From the NCBI GenBank assembly GCA_040403315.1, contig JBBAKX010000001.1:310001-374000 (forward strand): 64,000 nt of DNA. Reading direction: 5' to 3'. Both the position numbers and the translations under genes were made by a program. Every line of letters begins with the position of its first letter. Within the stretch, counting starts at the first letter, position 1. The notes below the pieces were generated by a model that did not search any database, was not told where the DNA came from, and saw nothing but the letters and a program-made list of their open reading frames with translations. This document shows positions 1 through 8,599 of the stretch, piece after piece. The DNA is from CAMCXT01 sp040403315 (GTDB lineage: Bacteria; Bacteroidota; Bacteroidia; M30B66).

Positions 1-441
1 TGCAGCTATGCCTGATATTGAATCTATTTCGTTGTAAATACGCCTTCTTTTCTTTTCATCCTTAGTCTTATTATAATCTTCATAGAGTTCGGCAATCTTG
101 TCAAGAAATATCTTTTCTCTATCATACTGTCGGGTTCCAAATTTATCGGTTCCCTTAAATAGCATATGCTCTAAGTAATGCGCTAAACCAGTATTGTCTT
201 TTGGATCATGCTTACTTCCAGCCTTTATTGCAATGCAGGTATAGATTTTCGGAGCAGTTCTATTGACTGTCATAAAAACCGATAATCCATTTTTCAATAT
301 GTACTTTCTCGTTTTAAGGGGATCACCTTCAACAATTTCATACACATAACTGTCGGAAGAATCTTTACTAACCTTACCAACCTGTGCGTTCAAAACACAT
401 CCTATTGCCACAAAAATTGCAGCGAGTGCTAATTTTTTCAT
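1..441 (-). CDS. M16 family (pitrilysin-like) zinc peptidase, N-terminal part
   Basis: Only the first 147 codons are present; the gene runs off the left edge of the window. It starts MKKLALAAIF with a hydrophobic signal segment ending near GCVLNAQ, so the product is exported. The N-terminal M16 fold follows (residues about 55-120). It contains the inverted zinc motif HxxEH, visible as HYLEHMLFKGT, preceded by KAGSKHDPKDNTGLAH, which is typical of M16 peptidases. Known M16 enzymes cleave peptides in a clam-shell chamber made of two or four homologous domains; the second zinc-ligand Glu and the C-terminal domain lie outside the window. The cysteine in the signal region (AIGCVL) lies too early to be a convincing lipobox. 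nadA lies immediately upstream on the same strand, about 20 bases away, so co-transcription is possible. Substrate unknown. Confidence 0.88.
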   Translation of the reverse strand, partial: MKKLALAAIFVAIGCVLNAQVGKVSKDSSDSYVYEIVEGDPLKTRKYILKNGLSVFMTVNRTAPKIYTCIAIKAGSKHDPKDNTGLAHYLEHMLFKGTDKFGTRQYDREKIFLDKIAELYEDYNKTKDEKKRRRIYNEIDSISGIAA

Positions 442-461
442 TTTCAATTCAGGGTTTGTCA

Positions 462-1436
462 TCAAAGTCCAAGTTTAGCCGAAATATCGAGCATTCTTCT
501 AATCGATCTTTCAGCAGGAATACGAATAGCTTCTTCAACGTCGATTGAAGGTTCTTCATTTTTCATGCACAAATAGATTTTTTCTAATGTATTGAGTTTC
601 ATGTGCGGACAATCATTGCATGCACAATTGTTTTCAGGAGGCGCTGGGATGAAAGTTTTCTGCGGAGAATCCTTCACCATCTGGTGCAAAATTCCACTTT
701 CGGTTGCTACAATGAAACTTGATGCCGGATTACTTTTCGAAAACTTTAGAAGGGCTGTAGTTGATCCAATAAAATCTGCCAATTCTAAAACGGGAGGTTC
801 GCATTCTGGATGAGCAATCATCAGTGCACCTAGATGGCGTTCTTTGAGCTTTATGATTTTTTCTCTAGAAAATATTTCATGCACCATGCAGGCTCCATCC
901 CACAACATCATTTCTCTCCCAGTTTTTTGCATCACATATCGACCGAGATTTCGGTCTGGTGCAAAAATTATTTTTTCATCTAAAGGAAGACTTTCGATTA
1001 TTTGGACTGCGTTCGAAGAAGTACAAACGATATCAGTCATTGCTTTAATAGCCGCAGTGCAATTGATATAAGAAATTACAGTATGATCTGGGTGTTGATC
1101 ACAGAATGCTTTAAATTGATCGGGAGGACAGCTATCGGCCAAAGAACAACCTGCACGTAAGTCAGGAATCACTACCTTTTTGGAAGGGCTTAATATTTTT
1201 GCTGTTTCTGCCATGAAATGCACTCCAGCAAAGACGATCATATCCGCATTTGTGCTTGCGGCTTGCTGTGAAAGCCCCAAACTATCACCTATATAATCAG
1301 CAATATCCTGAATATCAGAATCTTGATAATAATGCGCTAAAATTATTGCGTTCTTTTCTTGTTTGAGACGTTTGATTTCTTCAAAGAGATCTAATCCTGC
1401 CGTTTCGCTTCGAAGAGTTGCAGCTGATTGCCACAT
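462..1436 (-). CDS. nadA: Quinolinate synthase NadA
   Basis: Makes quinolinate from iminoaspartate and dihydroxyacetone phosphate in de novo NAD synthesis, in the cytoplasm. The 324-residue length fits the family. The sequence shows the early AHYYQ motif (residues 34-38), GDSLGLSQ, and three cysteines in the places that bind the 4Fe-4S cluster: C97 in AGCSLAD, C183 in WDGACMVHE and C276 in CNDCPHMK (C271 or C273 are alternatives nearby). The substrate-binding segments ISYIN, CTSSNAV and HPEC are also present. nadB and nadC are not in the window. The start is the ATG of MWQSAAT; no better downstream start exists before the conserved AIILAHYYQ segment. The gene is followed closely by the M16 peptidase gene on the same strand. 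Identification is firm. Confidence 0.96.
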   Translation of the reverse strand: MWQSAATLRSETAGLDLFEEIKRLKQEKNAIILAHYYQDSDIQDIADYIGDSLGLSQQAASTNADMIVFAGVHFMAETAKILSPSKKVVIPDLRAGCSLADSCPPDQFKAFCDQHPDHTVISYINCTAAIKAMTDIVCTSSNAVQIIESLPLDEKIIFAPDRNLGRYVMQKTGREMMLWDGACMVHEIFSREKIIKLKERHLGALMIAHPECEPPVLELADFIGSTTALLKFSKSNPASSFIVATESGILHQMVKDSPQKTFIPAPPENNCACNDCPHMKLNTLEKIYLCMKNEEPSIDVEEAIRIPAERSIRRMLDISAKLGL

Positions 1437-1936
1437 ATATAAATACTTTTTTAAAAAAGGTTTAAAAGAAAAGGTAGTATTTAATAAGCGTGTTAGTACT
1501 GTGTGAAAAAAGTTGACGCTCTTTTTGCAATTGATTAAATCCTACGTTTGCGAACACAAAATTAACAGTTAGTTTTTGATTAAAGCTTTGATTTGCATAT
1601 TTATCTAACCTTATTAACAAAGTATTGAAAACGTTTTCATCTGAAAAATTCTTATCTGATATAACCAGCCTTTCTGTTAAGAGAATGTTATCAGAATGCT
1701 TAATGACTGTTATAGATTTTACTTGACTTATATACTTTAACTTTATAAGGAACATTTAAGTGTTGTGAATCAAGAAAACTTTATCGCTACTTTTCCATAT
1801 CGATTAACAATTATTAACATGAAAAGTGTGTGTAAAATTATTTGTGACTACCTGATACTCAGTACTCGAAAAAGTTGACAAAATTTGCAGGGTTAATCGA
1901 TTTAACTTAAGGAGTCAATCACAAAACAACATTTAC
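1437..1936. other. 500-base AT-rich intergenic region with one doubtful small ORF
   Basis: The divergent interval between nadA (minus) and rpiB (plus). It holds one open frame on the minus strand, 1462-1755 (97 codons, starting MFLIKLKYISQVK). Its composition is not absurd for a protein, with alternating beta-like stretches such as KLTVNFVFANVG, but it has no signal peptide, recognisable domain or clear ribosome-binding site. A short ttttttaaaaaa inverted repeat sits at about 1449-1460, just inside the nadA upstream side. No perfect TAnnTTTG promoter was found. The region probably holds the promoters of nadA and rpiB; the ORF is unproven. Confidence 0.4.
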
Positions 1937-2365
1937 ATGAAAATTGCTATTGCCGCAGATCATGCCGGCTTCGAACTTAAAACAATATTACTTCCGTTTC
2001 TCCGTGAACTTGGTATATCTACCGAAGATCTTGGGACGCATTCGCTTGATAGTATGGATTACCCGGATGTGGCTCATCCTTTAGCGCTTCAAGTAGAATC
2101 TGGAGAAGTAGATCTGGGCATATTGATATGTGGAAGTGCAAACGGTGTAGCAATGGCAGCCAATAAACATGAAGGAGTTAGGGCTGCAATATGCTGGAAA
2201 GAAGAAATTGCCTCGTTGTCTCGACAGCATAATAATGCAAATGTATTGTGTCTTCCAGCTCGGTTTATAAGCTCTGAGGAAGCCTTTCAAATAACCAAGA
2301 TTTTCTTGGAAACTCAATTTGAAGGAGGTCGTCATCAGCGAAGGGTTGAAAAGATTGGTTGCTGA
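1937..2365 (+). CDS. rpiB: Ribose 5-phosphate isomerase B
   Basis: Interconverts ribose 5-phosphate and ribulose 5-phosphate in the pentose phosphate pathway. The protein is 142 residues, normal for the RpiB/LacA/LacB family. It begins MKIAIAADHAGFELK, the family hallmark, with the phosphate/sugar-binding His in ADHAG. The catalytic cysteine is C65 in ILICGSANG, followed by VAMAANKHEGVRAA. The usual GTGIG-type loop reads GSANG here. The SRQHNNANVL segment, which contributes anion-binding and ring-opening residues, is intact. The ATG is supported by the immediate MKIAIAADH start. The next gene follows within about 70 bases on the same strand. Confidence 0.95.
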   Translation: MKIAIAADHAGFELKTILLPFLRELGISTEDLGTHSLDSMDYPDVAHPLALQVESGEVDLGILICGSANGVAMAANKHEGVRAAICWKEEIASLSRQHNNANVLCLPARFISSEEAFQITKIFLETQFEGGRHQRRVEKIGC

Positions 2366-2435
2366 TTGAACTTTTTTAACAGTTTAGATGTATCAAAAAC
2401 AGCGTATTTTCGTTGTTCGCATACATATATATAAA

Positions 2436-5400
2436 ATGGGGAGTTCTTCGTATTCAGTTTTACTTCATAAACTGGATGAGTTTATTCGTAAGTACTATAA
2501 GAATCAGCTGATTCGAGGATCAATCTACACCGTTGGAGTAATCGCTGTTTTTTATCTTTTTACAGCTTCGATTGAATACTTCGGCGAATTGGGTTCGGCT
2601 GGAAGAGCTGTACTCTTTTATGCATTTGTAATTCTTACTGTTGGTATTTTGGTCAAGTTCATCTTTCAGCCACTAGCTGGATTAATGCGACTGGGTAAAA
2701 TAATATCCCACGAAGTAGCTGCAAAAATTATTGGACAACACTTTACAGATGTAAAAGATAAGCTAATCAATACCCTTCAGCTACACCAACAACTGGATCA
2801 ACAAAGCATCAACGAAGATCTTATTTTGGCGAGCATTGATCAAAGAATTATTGAACTAAAGCCAGTTGCATTTACTTCAGCTGTTGATCTTCGCCAAAAC
2901 TTAAAGCATGCTCGGTGGGCAATGATTCCTCTGACTGTGATTGTTGTGCTTCTTATTTGTATTCCTTCTCTGCTCACAGAAAGCTCAAGAAGAATTATTG
3001 CTTATGATGAGGTTTTTGAGCCGATTGCACCTTTTTCATTTAAGATTAGCAATGCAAAATTAGAAACCCCTGCTCAGCAAGACTTTGAACTTCAAGTAAA
3101 GACATCAGGATCGGAAATACCTGATCAAGTTTTTATAGCTATAGAAGGAAATAAGTTTCGCTTGAATAAAGTGGATAAACTCAATTTCAACTACACATTT
3201 AGAAATGTGCAGAGAAATATTTCTTTTCGCTTTTATGCTGATGGATTTTATTCGAAATCTTATGAGTTAAAATCACTGCCGAACCCTTTACTGAATGGCT
3301 TTAGTGTTGTTTTAGATTATCCAACATACACAGGAAAAAAAGATGAAACCATTACCAATGCTGGCGATTTGATCATCCCATCAGGTACAAGGGTTTCGTG
3401 GAAACTCAATACATCTAACACTGATAAACTTCAATTGGCTTTTCAAGATTCTGTTGTAAGTGCAGAAAGTTCAGGAAGAAATCAGTATGCATTTAGTTCT
3501 GTATTTAAAAAAGACAACCGCTATAGAATCAAAACATCCAACCAATTTTTACAAGGAAAAGATCAGGTTGAATATGCATTGTCTGTTACTCAAGACGAGT
3601 ATCCGAACATAATAGTAGAAGAAAAGGCAGATTCTATTTCTTCATCTGTACTTTACTTTAAGGGAGATATGGAAGATGATTATGGGTTTACAGCCTTGAA
3701 ATTTTCTTTTATTAGGAAAAATGGGGATGAGGTAATTCTCCAGAAATCAAACGATGTTCCTTTCAATAGAAATTTCATTAGAAATGTATTTTTCTGGACT
3801 ATGAATTTCTCTGATCTTCAACTTAATCCAGGAGAAGAAGTGGAGTACTGGTTCGAAGTATGGGATAATGATGGAGTGAATGGCGCTAAATCAGCGCGCT
3901 CGAATCGTCGCCTATTTAAAGCACCTACTCTTGATGAAATTTATAAGCAACAAGACGATAAAAGCAACAACTTAAAGACTGATCTTAAAGAAACAATTAA
4001 GGATGCCAAGCAACTTCAAAAAGATTTGGACGACCTGAATAAAAGAATGCTTGAGAAAAAGGAGCTGAGTTGGCAAGACAAAAAGAAAGCTCAGGAATTA
4101 ATTGATAAGCAACAGCATCTTCAGCAGCAAATAGAGAACTTAAAAAAGGAGAATCAACTCAACAATCAACAAAACGAAGAGTTTCGTCAAAGCGATGAGA
4201 ATATTCTTGAGAAGCAAAAGCAACTAGAAAACCTTTTCGAACAAATTCTCAGTGAGGAGATGAAGGAAAAACTCAAGCAGTTGGAAGAGCTGATGAAAAA
4301 TCTCGATAAGGACAAACTTCGTGACGCTGTTGAGAAAATGAAGCAAGACAACAAGGACATTGAGAAAGAACTTGATAGATCTTTAGAGTTGTTTAAGCAG
4401 TTAGAACTTGAGCAAAAGATGAATGCTGCTATCGATAAGCTGGATCAGATGCAGAAAAAGCAGGATGAATTGGCTGAGAAGTCGGATCAAAAGGGAGCCA
4501 ATGAGCAGGAATTAAAGAAAGAACAGGATCAGCTCAACAAAGAATTCGATGAGTTCAGAAAAGAAATGGATGATGTCGAGAAAAAGAATAGTCAATTAGA
4601 AGAACCGATGGATCTTGGTGATAACGAGAAACAAGAGCAGGAAATACAGCAGGATATGCAAAATTCTTCTCAGGAACTTCAACAGAACAAAGGCTCTAAA
4701 GCATCGAAATCTCAGAAAAGCGCTTCTTCAAAAATGCAGCAGATGAAAGATAAGATGCAACAGCAAATGTCTTCATCATCTTCAGAAGGCTTAGAAGAGG
4801 ATGTATCGAAAATTCGAGAAATTCTTGAGAATCTTTTGCAGCTGTCGTTTGATCAAGAGAAATTGATGAAACAATTGCAAAAGACCAATCCAGCCAATCC
4901 ATTGTATACCGGTATTACAGCAGAACAAAAACGATTGAAAGACAACGCGGTTGCAATAGAAGATTCGCTCTTTTCTCTCAGCAAACGTGTTGCACAGCTT
5001 GAGTCTTTTATCAACAGAGAAATTAGTAAAATCAACAGTGAATTAGATAAAACAGTTGAATATCTTGCCGAACGTCAAGTTGGACAAGCAGCTTCTCGAC
5101 AGCAAAACGCAATGACATCAATCAATAACTTAGCATTGATGCTCTCTGAAGTGTCCGATCAGATGCAGAAACAATTGGCAGAACAACAGAAACAGCAAAA
5201 GCAAGGAAATGGCTCTTGTAAAAAGCCCGGAAATAACAAGAAGCCTGGTCAAGGTAAGCCATCAATGAGTACAATGCGTCAACTTCAGCAACAGTTGAAT
5301 GAGCAGATGCAGCAGATGAAGGAAGGCATGGGTAAACCGGGACAAGGAAAAGAGGGCAAGCAAGGAAGTGAGCAACTAGCAAGAATGGCAGCCCAACAAG

Positions 5401-5789
5401 AAGCTATGCGTAATCAATTGCAAAAAATGATGAATGAGATGATAAAAGATGGCGACGGTGGAAATGCCGGTAACCTTAGAAATATTATCAATAAAATGGA
5501 GCAAACAGAAACTGAGATTGTTAATAAAAAGCTTAGTTTAGAAACGATGAAACGTCAGCAAGAAATTCTCACGCGGTTGTTGGAAGCAGAAAAAGCGGAG
5601 CGTGAAAGAGAGTTGGATACTAAAAGAGAGTCTAACGAAAACAAAACGGATTACAGACGTAACATTCTAGAATTCAATCAGTATAATAAACTCATGAACC
5701 AAGAGGCAGAATTATTAAAAACTTTGCCTCCTTCATTGAAACCCTTTTACAAAAACCTCGTAAAGGAGTACTTTAACACGATTAATTAA
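2436..5789 (+). CDS. DUF4175 family membrane protein with long Q/K/E-rich coiled coil
   Basis: A protein of about 1117 residues of unknown function, recognisable as the DUF4175 family found in Bacteroidota. I placed the start at MGSSSYSVLLHKL; an ATG 16 codons upstream (2388) would add an unlikely segment, MYQKQRIFVVRIHIYK. Near the N terminus are two membrane helices (GSIYTVGVIAVFYLF and AVLFYAFVILTVGILV). A third (MIPLTVIVVLLICIP) lies near residue 175. A beta-rich, probably periplasmic region of about 330 residues follows. From about residue 510 onward the chain is almost wholly charged and Gln-rich (repeated KQLQKDL-, EEMKEKLKQLEELMK-type heptads) and should form long coiled coils, with a Gly/Lys/Pro-rich interruption near residue 940. 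It precedes the RsbW-like gene by 11 bases, so they are probably one operon. No catalytic motif seen. Confidence 0.85.
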   Translation: MGSSSYSVLLHKLDEFIRKYYKNQLIRGSIYTVGVIAVFYLFTASIEYFGELGSAGRAVLFYAFVILTVGILVKFIFQPLAGLMRLGKIISHEVAAKIIGQHFTDVKDKLINTLQLHQQLDQQSINEDLILASIDQRIIELKPVAFTSAVDLRQNLKHARWAMIPLTVIVVLLICIPSLLTESSRRIIAYDEVFEPIAPFSFKISNAKLETPAQQDFELQVKTSGSEIPDQVFIAIEGNKFRLNKVDKLNFNYTFRNVQRNISFRFYADGFYSKSYELKSLPNPLLNGFSVVLDYPTYTGKKDETITNAGDLIIPSGTRVSWKLNTSNTDKLQLAFQDSVVSAESSGRNQYAFSSVFKKDNRYRIKTSNQFLQGKDQVEYALSVTQDEYPNIIVEEKADSISSSVLYFKGDMEDDYGFTALKFSFIRKNGDEVILQKSNDVPFNRNFIRNVFFWTMNFSDLQLNPGEEVEYWFEVWDNDGVNGAKSARSNRRLFKAPTLDEIYKQQDDKSNNLKTDLKETIKDAKQLQKDLDDLNKRMLEKKELSWQDKKKAQELIDKQQHLQQQIENLKKENQLNNQQNEEFRQSDENILEKQKQLENLFEQILSEEMKEKLKQLEELMKNLDKDKLRDAVEKMKQDNKDIEKELDRSLELFKQLELEQKMNAAIDKLDQMQKKQDELAEKSDQKGANEQELKKEQDQLNKEFDEFRKEMDDVEKKNSQLEEPMDLGDNEKQEQEIQQDMQNSSQELQQNKGSKASKSQKSASSKMQQMKDKMQQQMSSSSSEGLEEDVSKIREILENLLQLSFDQEKLMKQLQKTNPANPLYTGITAEQKRLKDNAVAIEDSLFSLSKRVAQLESFINREISKINSELDKTVEYLAERQVGQAASRQQNAMTSINNLALMLSEVSDQMQKQLAEQQKQQKQGNGSCKKPGNNKKPGQGKPSMSTMRQLQQQLNEQMQQMKEGMGKPGQGKEGKQGSEQLARMAAQQEAMRNQLQKMMNEMIKDGDGGNAGNLRNIINKMEQTETEIVNKKLSLETMKRQQEILTRLLEAEKAERERELDTKRESNENKTDYRRNILEFNQYNKLMNQEAELLKTLPPSLKPFYKNLVKEYFNTIN

Positions 5790-5800
5790 GCCTTCCCCGC

Positions 5801-6217
5801 ATGATGATAACCGAGACCCGATCTGTAAGTTTCCCTTCTGTGAAAGAGAACATAGCCCTTGTGGGTAAATACGTAGATGAAATTTGTGAATTTTATAACA
5901 TCGGAGACGAGAATTATGGGAATATTCTCATCGCTGTTACAGAAGCTGTTTCTAACGCGATTTATCATGGAAATCGACTTAATTCTGAAAAGGATGTCCG
6001 TTTTCATTATGAAACCAAAGAAAACAACCTTTGCTTTGTTATAGAAGATGAAGGCCGAGGGTACAATCCAGAAACATTGCCTGATCCTACCGACCCGGAT
6101 AATGTAGAAAGTCCAAATGGACGCGGTGTTTTTCTTATGCGAAAGCTAACCGACGATATTCGTTTTGAAAACGAAGGAAAGCGCGTAGAGCTTTATTTCC
6201 GAATCGTAAATCAATAG
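5801..6217 (+). CDS. RsbW-like ATP-binding protein (GHKL/HATPase)
   Basis: A single-domain GHKL ATPase of 138 residues resembling anti-sigma factor kinases (RsbW/SpoIIAB). The N box reads EAVSNAIYHGN, the G1 box IEDEGRGYNP and the G2-like box GRGVFLMRKL, so the nucleotide pocket is complete. No transmembrane or sensor domain is present. In Firmicutes such proteins phosphorylate an anti-anti-sigma factor; no partner with a STAS domain lies nearby, so the target is not evident. Two adjacent ATG codons (5801, 5804) could start translation. It sits between the DUF4175 gene and ybeY with gaps of 11 and 2 bases, implying one transcript. It is probably regulatory, but the specific role is unproven. 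Confidence 0.85.
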   Translation: MMITETRSVSFPSVKENIALVGKYVDEICEFYNIGDENYGNILIAVTEAVSNAIYHGNRLNSEKDVRFHYETKENNLCFVIEDEGRGYNPETLPDPTDPDNVESPNGRGVFLMRKLTDDIRFENEGKRVELYFRIVNQ

Positions 6218-6219
6218 GT

Positions 6220-6651
6220 TTGATTACATTTCATTCGCAGGATATATCTTACAACCTGCAAAATAAATTATTGATCCGTAAGTGGATTAAGGAGGTCGCC
6301 TGTTCTGAGAAATTTCAGATTGTCGACCTCGTTTTTGTATTTTGTTGTGACGATTTTCTTCTCAGCATGAACAAGGAGTATCTCAATCATGACTTTTATA
6401 CGGACATAATCACATTTGATTATTCGGAAAAGGGCAAAATTGCTGGTGAAATGTATATAAGCGTTGATCGTGTAATAGACAACTCTAAACTTTTGAATAT
6501 TAAAGCATTAGACGAACTTCACCGTGTAATTATTCACGGTATTCTTCATTTGTGTGGCTATAAAGACAAATCGAAAAAGGACGAATTGGTGATGCGTAAT
6601 GCCGAAGACAAAGCATTATCACTTAGACCATTGCCCCTACTCGATTTATAA
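6220..6651 (+). CDS. ybeY: Endoribonuclease YbeY (16S rRNA maturation)
   Basis: A metal-dependent RNase for ribosome maturation and quality control. The 143-residue protein carries the YbeY core: NxxYLNHDFYTDIITF (residues about 51-66) and the metal motif HGILHLCGYKD. The first two ligands, H106 and H110, are present. The third position of HxxxHxxxxxH is D116 (reading YKD) where most bacteria have His. I believe this variant is common in Bacteroidota and compatible with metal binding. The start is a TTG at 6220, two bases after the preceding stop. The only alternative is a Met at codon 50, inside the conserved domain, so TTG is preferred. It closes the DUF4175-RsbW-ybeY group; mnmG follows after 61 bases. 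Confidence 0.92.
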   Translation: MITFHSQDISYNLQNKLLIRKWIKEVACSEKFQIVDLVFVFCCDDFLLSMNKEYLNHDFYTDIITFDYSEKGKIAGEMYISVDRVIDNSKLLNIKALDELHRVIIHGILHLCGYKDKSKKDELVMRNAEDKALSLRPLPLLDL

Positions 6652-6663
6652 GGCCCTATTGTT

Positions 6664-6671
6664 TACTTTTG
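6664..6671 (+). promoter_or_regulatory. Candidate -7 promoter element of mnmG
   Basis: TACTTTTG matches the Bacteroidota -7 consensus TAnnTTTG. It lies 41 bases before the mnmG ATG and just upstream of a parS-like site, so the predicted leader would contain that site. No clear -33 TTTG was found at the usual distance. Confidence 0.4.
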
Positions 6672-6690
6672 CACTTGTTTAAAAGTGATT

Positions 6691-6706
6691 TGTTTCACGT
6701 GGAACA
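6691..6706. promoter_or_regulatory. parS-like ParB-binding site 1
   Basis: The 16-mer TGTTTCACGTGGAACA is, on the opposite strand, TGTTCCACGTGAAACA, which to my knowledge is the classic Bacillus subtilis parS sequence. It is a near-perfect palindrome centred on CACGTG. It lies six bases before the mnmG (gidA) start codon. parS sites are commonly found near gidA and parAB around the replication origin. parA and parB are not in this window. The match is direct; binding by ParB is inferred. Confidence 0.85.
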
Positions 6707-6712
6707 CAAGAT

Positions 6713-8581
6713 ATGTTCAAAGAATATGATGTAATTGTTGTTGGCGCAGGCCATGCAGGTTGTGAGGCCGCTGCCGCTGCTGCAAACATGGGATCTTCTG
6801 TATTGTTGATCACCATGAATATGATGACGATTGGACAGATGTCTTGCAACCCAGCAATGGGAGGTATAGGGAAAGGTCAAATTGTTAGGGAAATAGATGC
6901 GCTTGGCGGTTACTCTGGGATCATTTCAGACAAATCTGCGATTCAATTTAAAATGTTGAACCTTTCCAAAGGCCCTGCAATGTGGAGCCCAAGAGCGCAG
7001 AATGATAGAAATCGTTTTGCGGAAGAATGGAGGTTAACCCTTGAAGGAATTAAGAAGCTTGATTTTTTCCAAGATATGGTATCTGGGTTAATTATTGAGA
7101 ACAATAAAGTAAATGGAGTAAAGGTTGGTTTAGGAATTGAAGTTCGATCAAAGGCGGTTGTATTAACCAATGGAACTTTTTTAAACGGCCTTATTCATAT
7201 TGGAGAAAAGAATTTTGGAGGAGGTCGCGCTGCAGAAAGGGCTGCAACAGGCATTACCGAACAGCTAGTAGAATTAGGCTTCCGTGCCGGCCGGATGAAA
7301 ACAGGAACACCGCCTCGTTTGGATGGAAGATCGATAGATTACTCCAAAATGGAGATTCAGCCTGGCGACGAAAATCCTGGTAGATTTTCGTACACCGAAA
7401 CACCGCTGCTTACCAAACAACTTCCCTGTTGGATGACATATACATCAGTGGATGTCCATGATACTCTGAGAAAGGGTTTTGATAAAAGCCCAATGTTTAG
7501 CGGAAGAATACAAGGCTTGGGACCAAGATATTGTCCTTCAATCGAAGATAAAATCGACCGCTTTGCTGATAAAGACCGGCATCAGCTTTTCGTAGAGCCA
7601 GAGGGATGGAATACCGTCGAAGTTTACGTTAATGGGTTCTCCACTTCTCTTCCTGAAGAAGTGCAGTATGACGCCTTGAGAAAAGTGGCTGGTTTCGAGC
7701 AAGTAATGATGTTTCGCCCTGGCTATGCAATAGAATACGATTATTTTCCGCCCGAGCAACTTTTACTGACATTAGAAACAAAGCTTGTAGAGCATCTTTA
7801 TTTCGCGGGGCAGATTAATGGAACTACTGGCTACGAAGAAGCCGCGGGCCAAGGATTGATGGCTGGTATAAACGCGCACTTAAAAACAGCAGGTGAAAAG
7901 CCTTTTATTCTTTCGAGATCCGAAGCCTACATTGGTGTTTTGATTGATGATTTAGTAACCAAAGGCACAGAAGAGCCATATAGAATGTTTACTTCTAGAG
8001 CAGAATATCGAATTTTGTTGCGTCAAGACAATGCAGATTTGCGATTAACAGAGAGATCTTTTAATATTGGCCTGGCACAACAAAGCAGACTAGATGCTGT
8101 AAGAGAAAAATATCTTCGTGTTAACGATGCTATAAAGTATTTGAAAAATGAAAGTGCGGATCCATTTGAAATGAACCCTTATTTAGCAGAGCAAGACTCC
8201 CCAGGAATAAATCAAAAGGTAAAGTATGCAGGCATTATCGCAAGGCCCCAAGTTTCTTTGATAAACATGAAGAATTCTATGCCATCATTAAAAGCGTTTT
8301 TTGACAAGCAGGCTATTGGCGACGACGATCTATCACTTGTAGAAATTCAAATGAAATACGAAGGATATATCAAAAAGGAGCAAGAAGTCGCAAATAAACT
8401 TGGCCGTTTAGAACACATTGAACTACACGCCAATTTTAATTATGCTGCGCTTAAATCATTGTCAACAGAAGCTAGACAGAAACTAACATCGATAAAGCCT
8501 AGAAACATTGGTCAAGCGTCCCGAATTAGTGGAGTTTCGCCGTCGGATATTTCGGTTTTAATGGTTTATCTTGGCCGCTGA
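6713..8581 (+). CDS. mnmG: tRNA uridine-5-carboxymethylaminomethyl modification enzyme MnmG (GidA)
   Basis: With MnmE, installs the carboxymethylaminomethyl group at U34 of certain tRNAs, using FAD and methylenetetrahydrofolate. The 622 residues are a normal full length. The N-terminal Rossmann motif is VVGAGHAGCEAAAAAANMG (residues about 10-28). It is followed by SCNPAMGGIGKGQIVREIDALGG, a GidA signature (shown here at residues about 43-65), and KTGTPPRLDGRSIDY. The FAD/NADH-domain motif FAGQINGTTGYEEAAGQG lies near residue 365, and the C-terminal GidA helical domain ends GQASRISGVSPSDISVLMVYL. mnmE is not in the window. The gene is flanked on both sides by parS-like sites, one six bases before the start and one immediately after the stop. 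This suggests a position near the chromosome origin. Confidence 0.97.
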   Translation: MFKEYDVIVVGAGHAGCEAAAAAANMGSSVLLITMNMMTIGQMSCNPAMGGIGKGQIVREIDALGGYSGIISDKSAIQFKMLNLSKGPAMWSPRAQNDRNRFAEEWRLTLEGIKKLDFFQDMVSGLIIENNKVNGVKVGLGIEVRSKAVVLTNGTFLNGLIHIGEKNFGGGRAAERAATGITEQLVELGFRAGRMKTGTPPRLDGRSIDYSKMEIQPGDENPGRFSYTETPLLTKQLPCWMTYTSVDVHDTLRKGFDKSPMFSGRIQGLGPRYCPSIEDKIDRFADKDRHQLFVEPEGWNTVEVYVNGFSTSLPEEVQYDALRKVAGFEQVMMFRPGYAIEYDYFPPEQLLLTLETKLVEHLYFAGQINGTTGYEEAAGQGLMAGINAHLKTAGEKPFILSRSEAYIGVLIDDLVTKGTEEPYRMFTSRAEYRILLRQDNADLRLTERSFNIGLAQQSRLDAVREKYLRVNDAIKYLKNESADPFEMNPYLAEQDSPGINQKVKYAGIIARPQVSLINMKNSMPSLKAFFDKQAIGDDDLSLVEIQMKYEGYIKKEQEVANKLGRLEHIELHANFNYAALKSLSTEARQKLTSIKPRNIGQASRISGVSPSDISVLMVYLGR

Positions 8582-8582
8582 T

Positions 8583-8598
8583 TGTTTCACGTGGAACC
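8583..8598. promoter_or_regulatory. parS-like ParB-binding site 2
   Basis: TGTTTCACGTGGAACC differs from site 1 only at its last base. It begins one base after the mnmG stop codon and ends one base before the ATG of the methyltransferase gene. The open frame of that gene can be read back through the site from a TTG, giving MFHVEP, but this is better explained as DNA kept for ParB than as coding sequence. Confidence 0.78.
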
Positions 8599-8599
8599 C

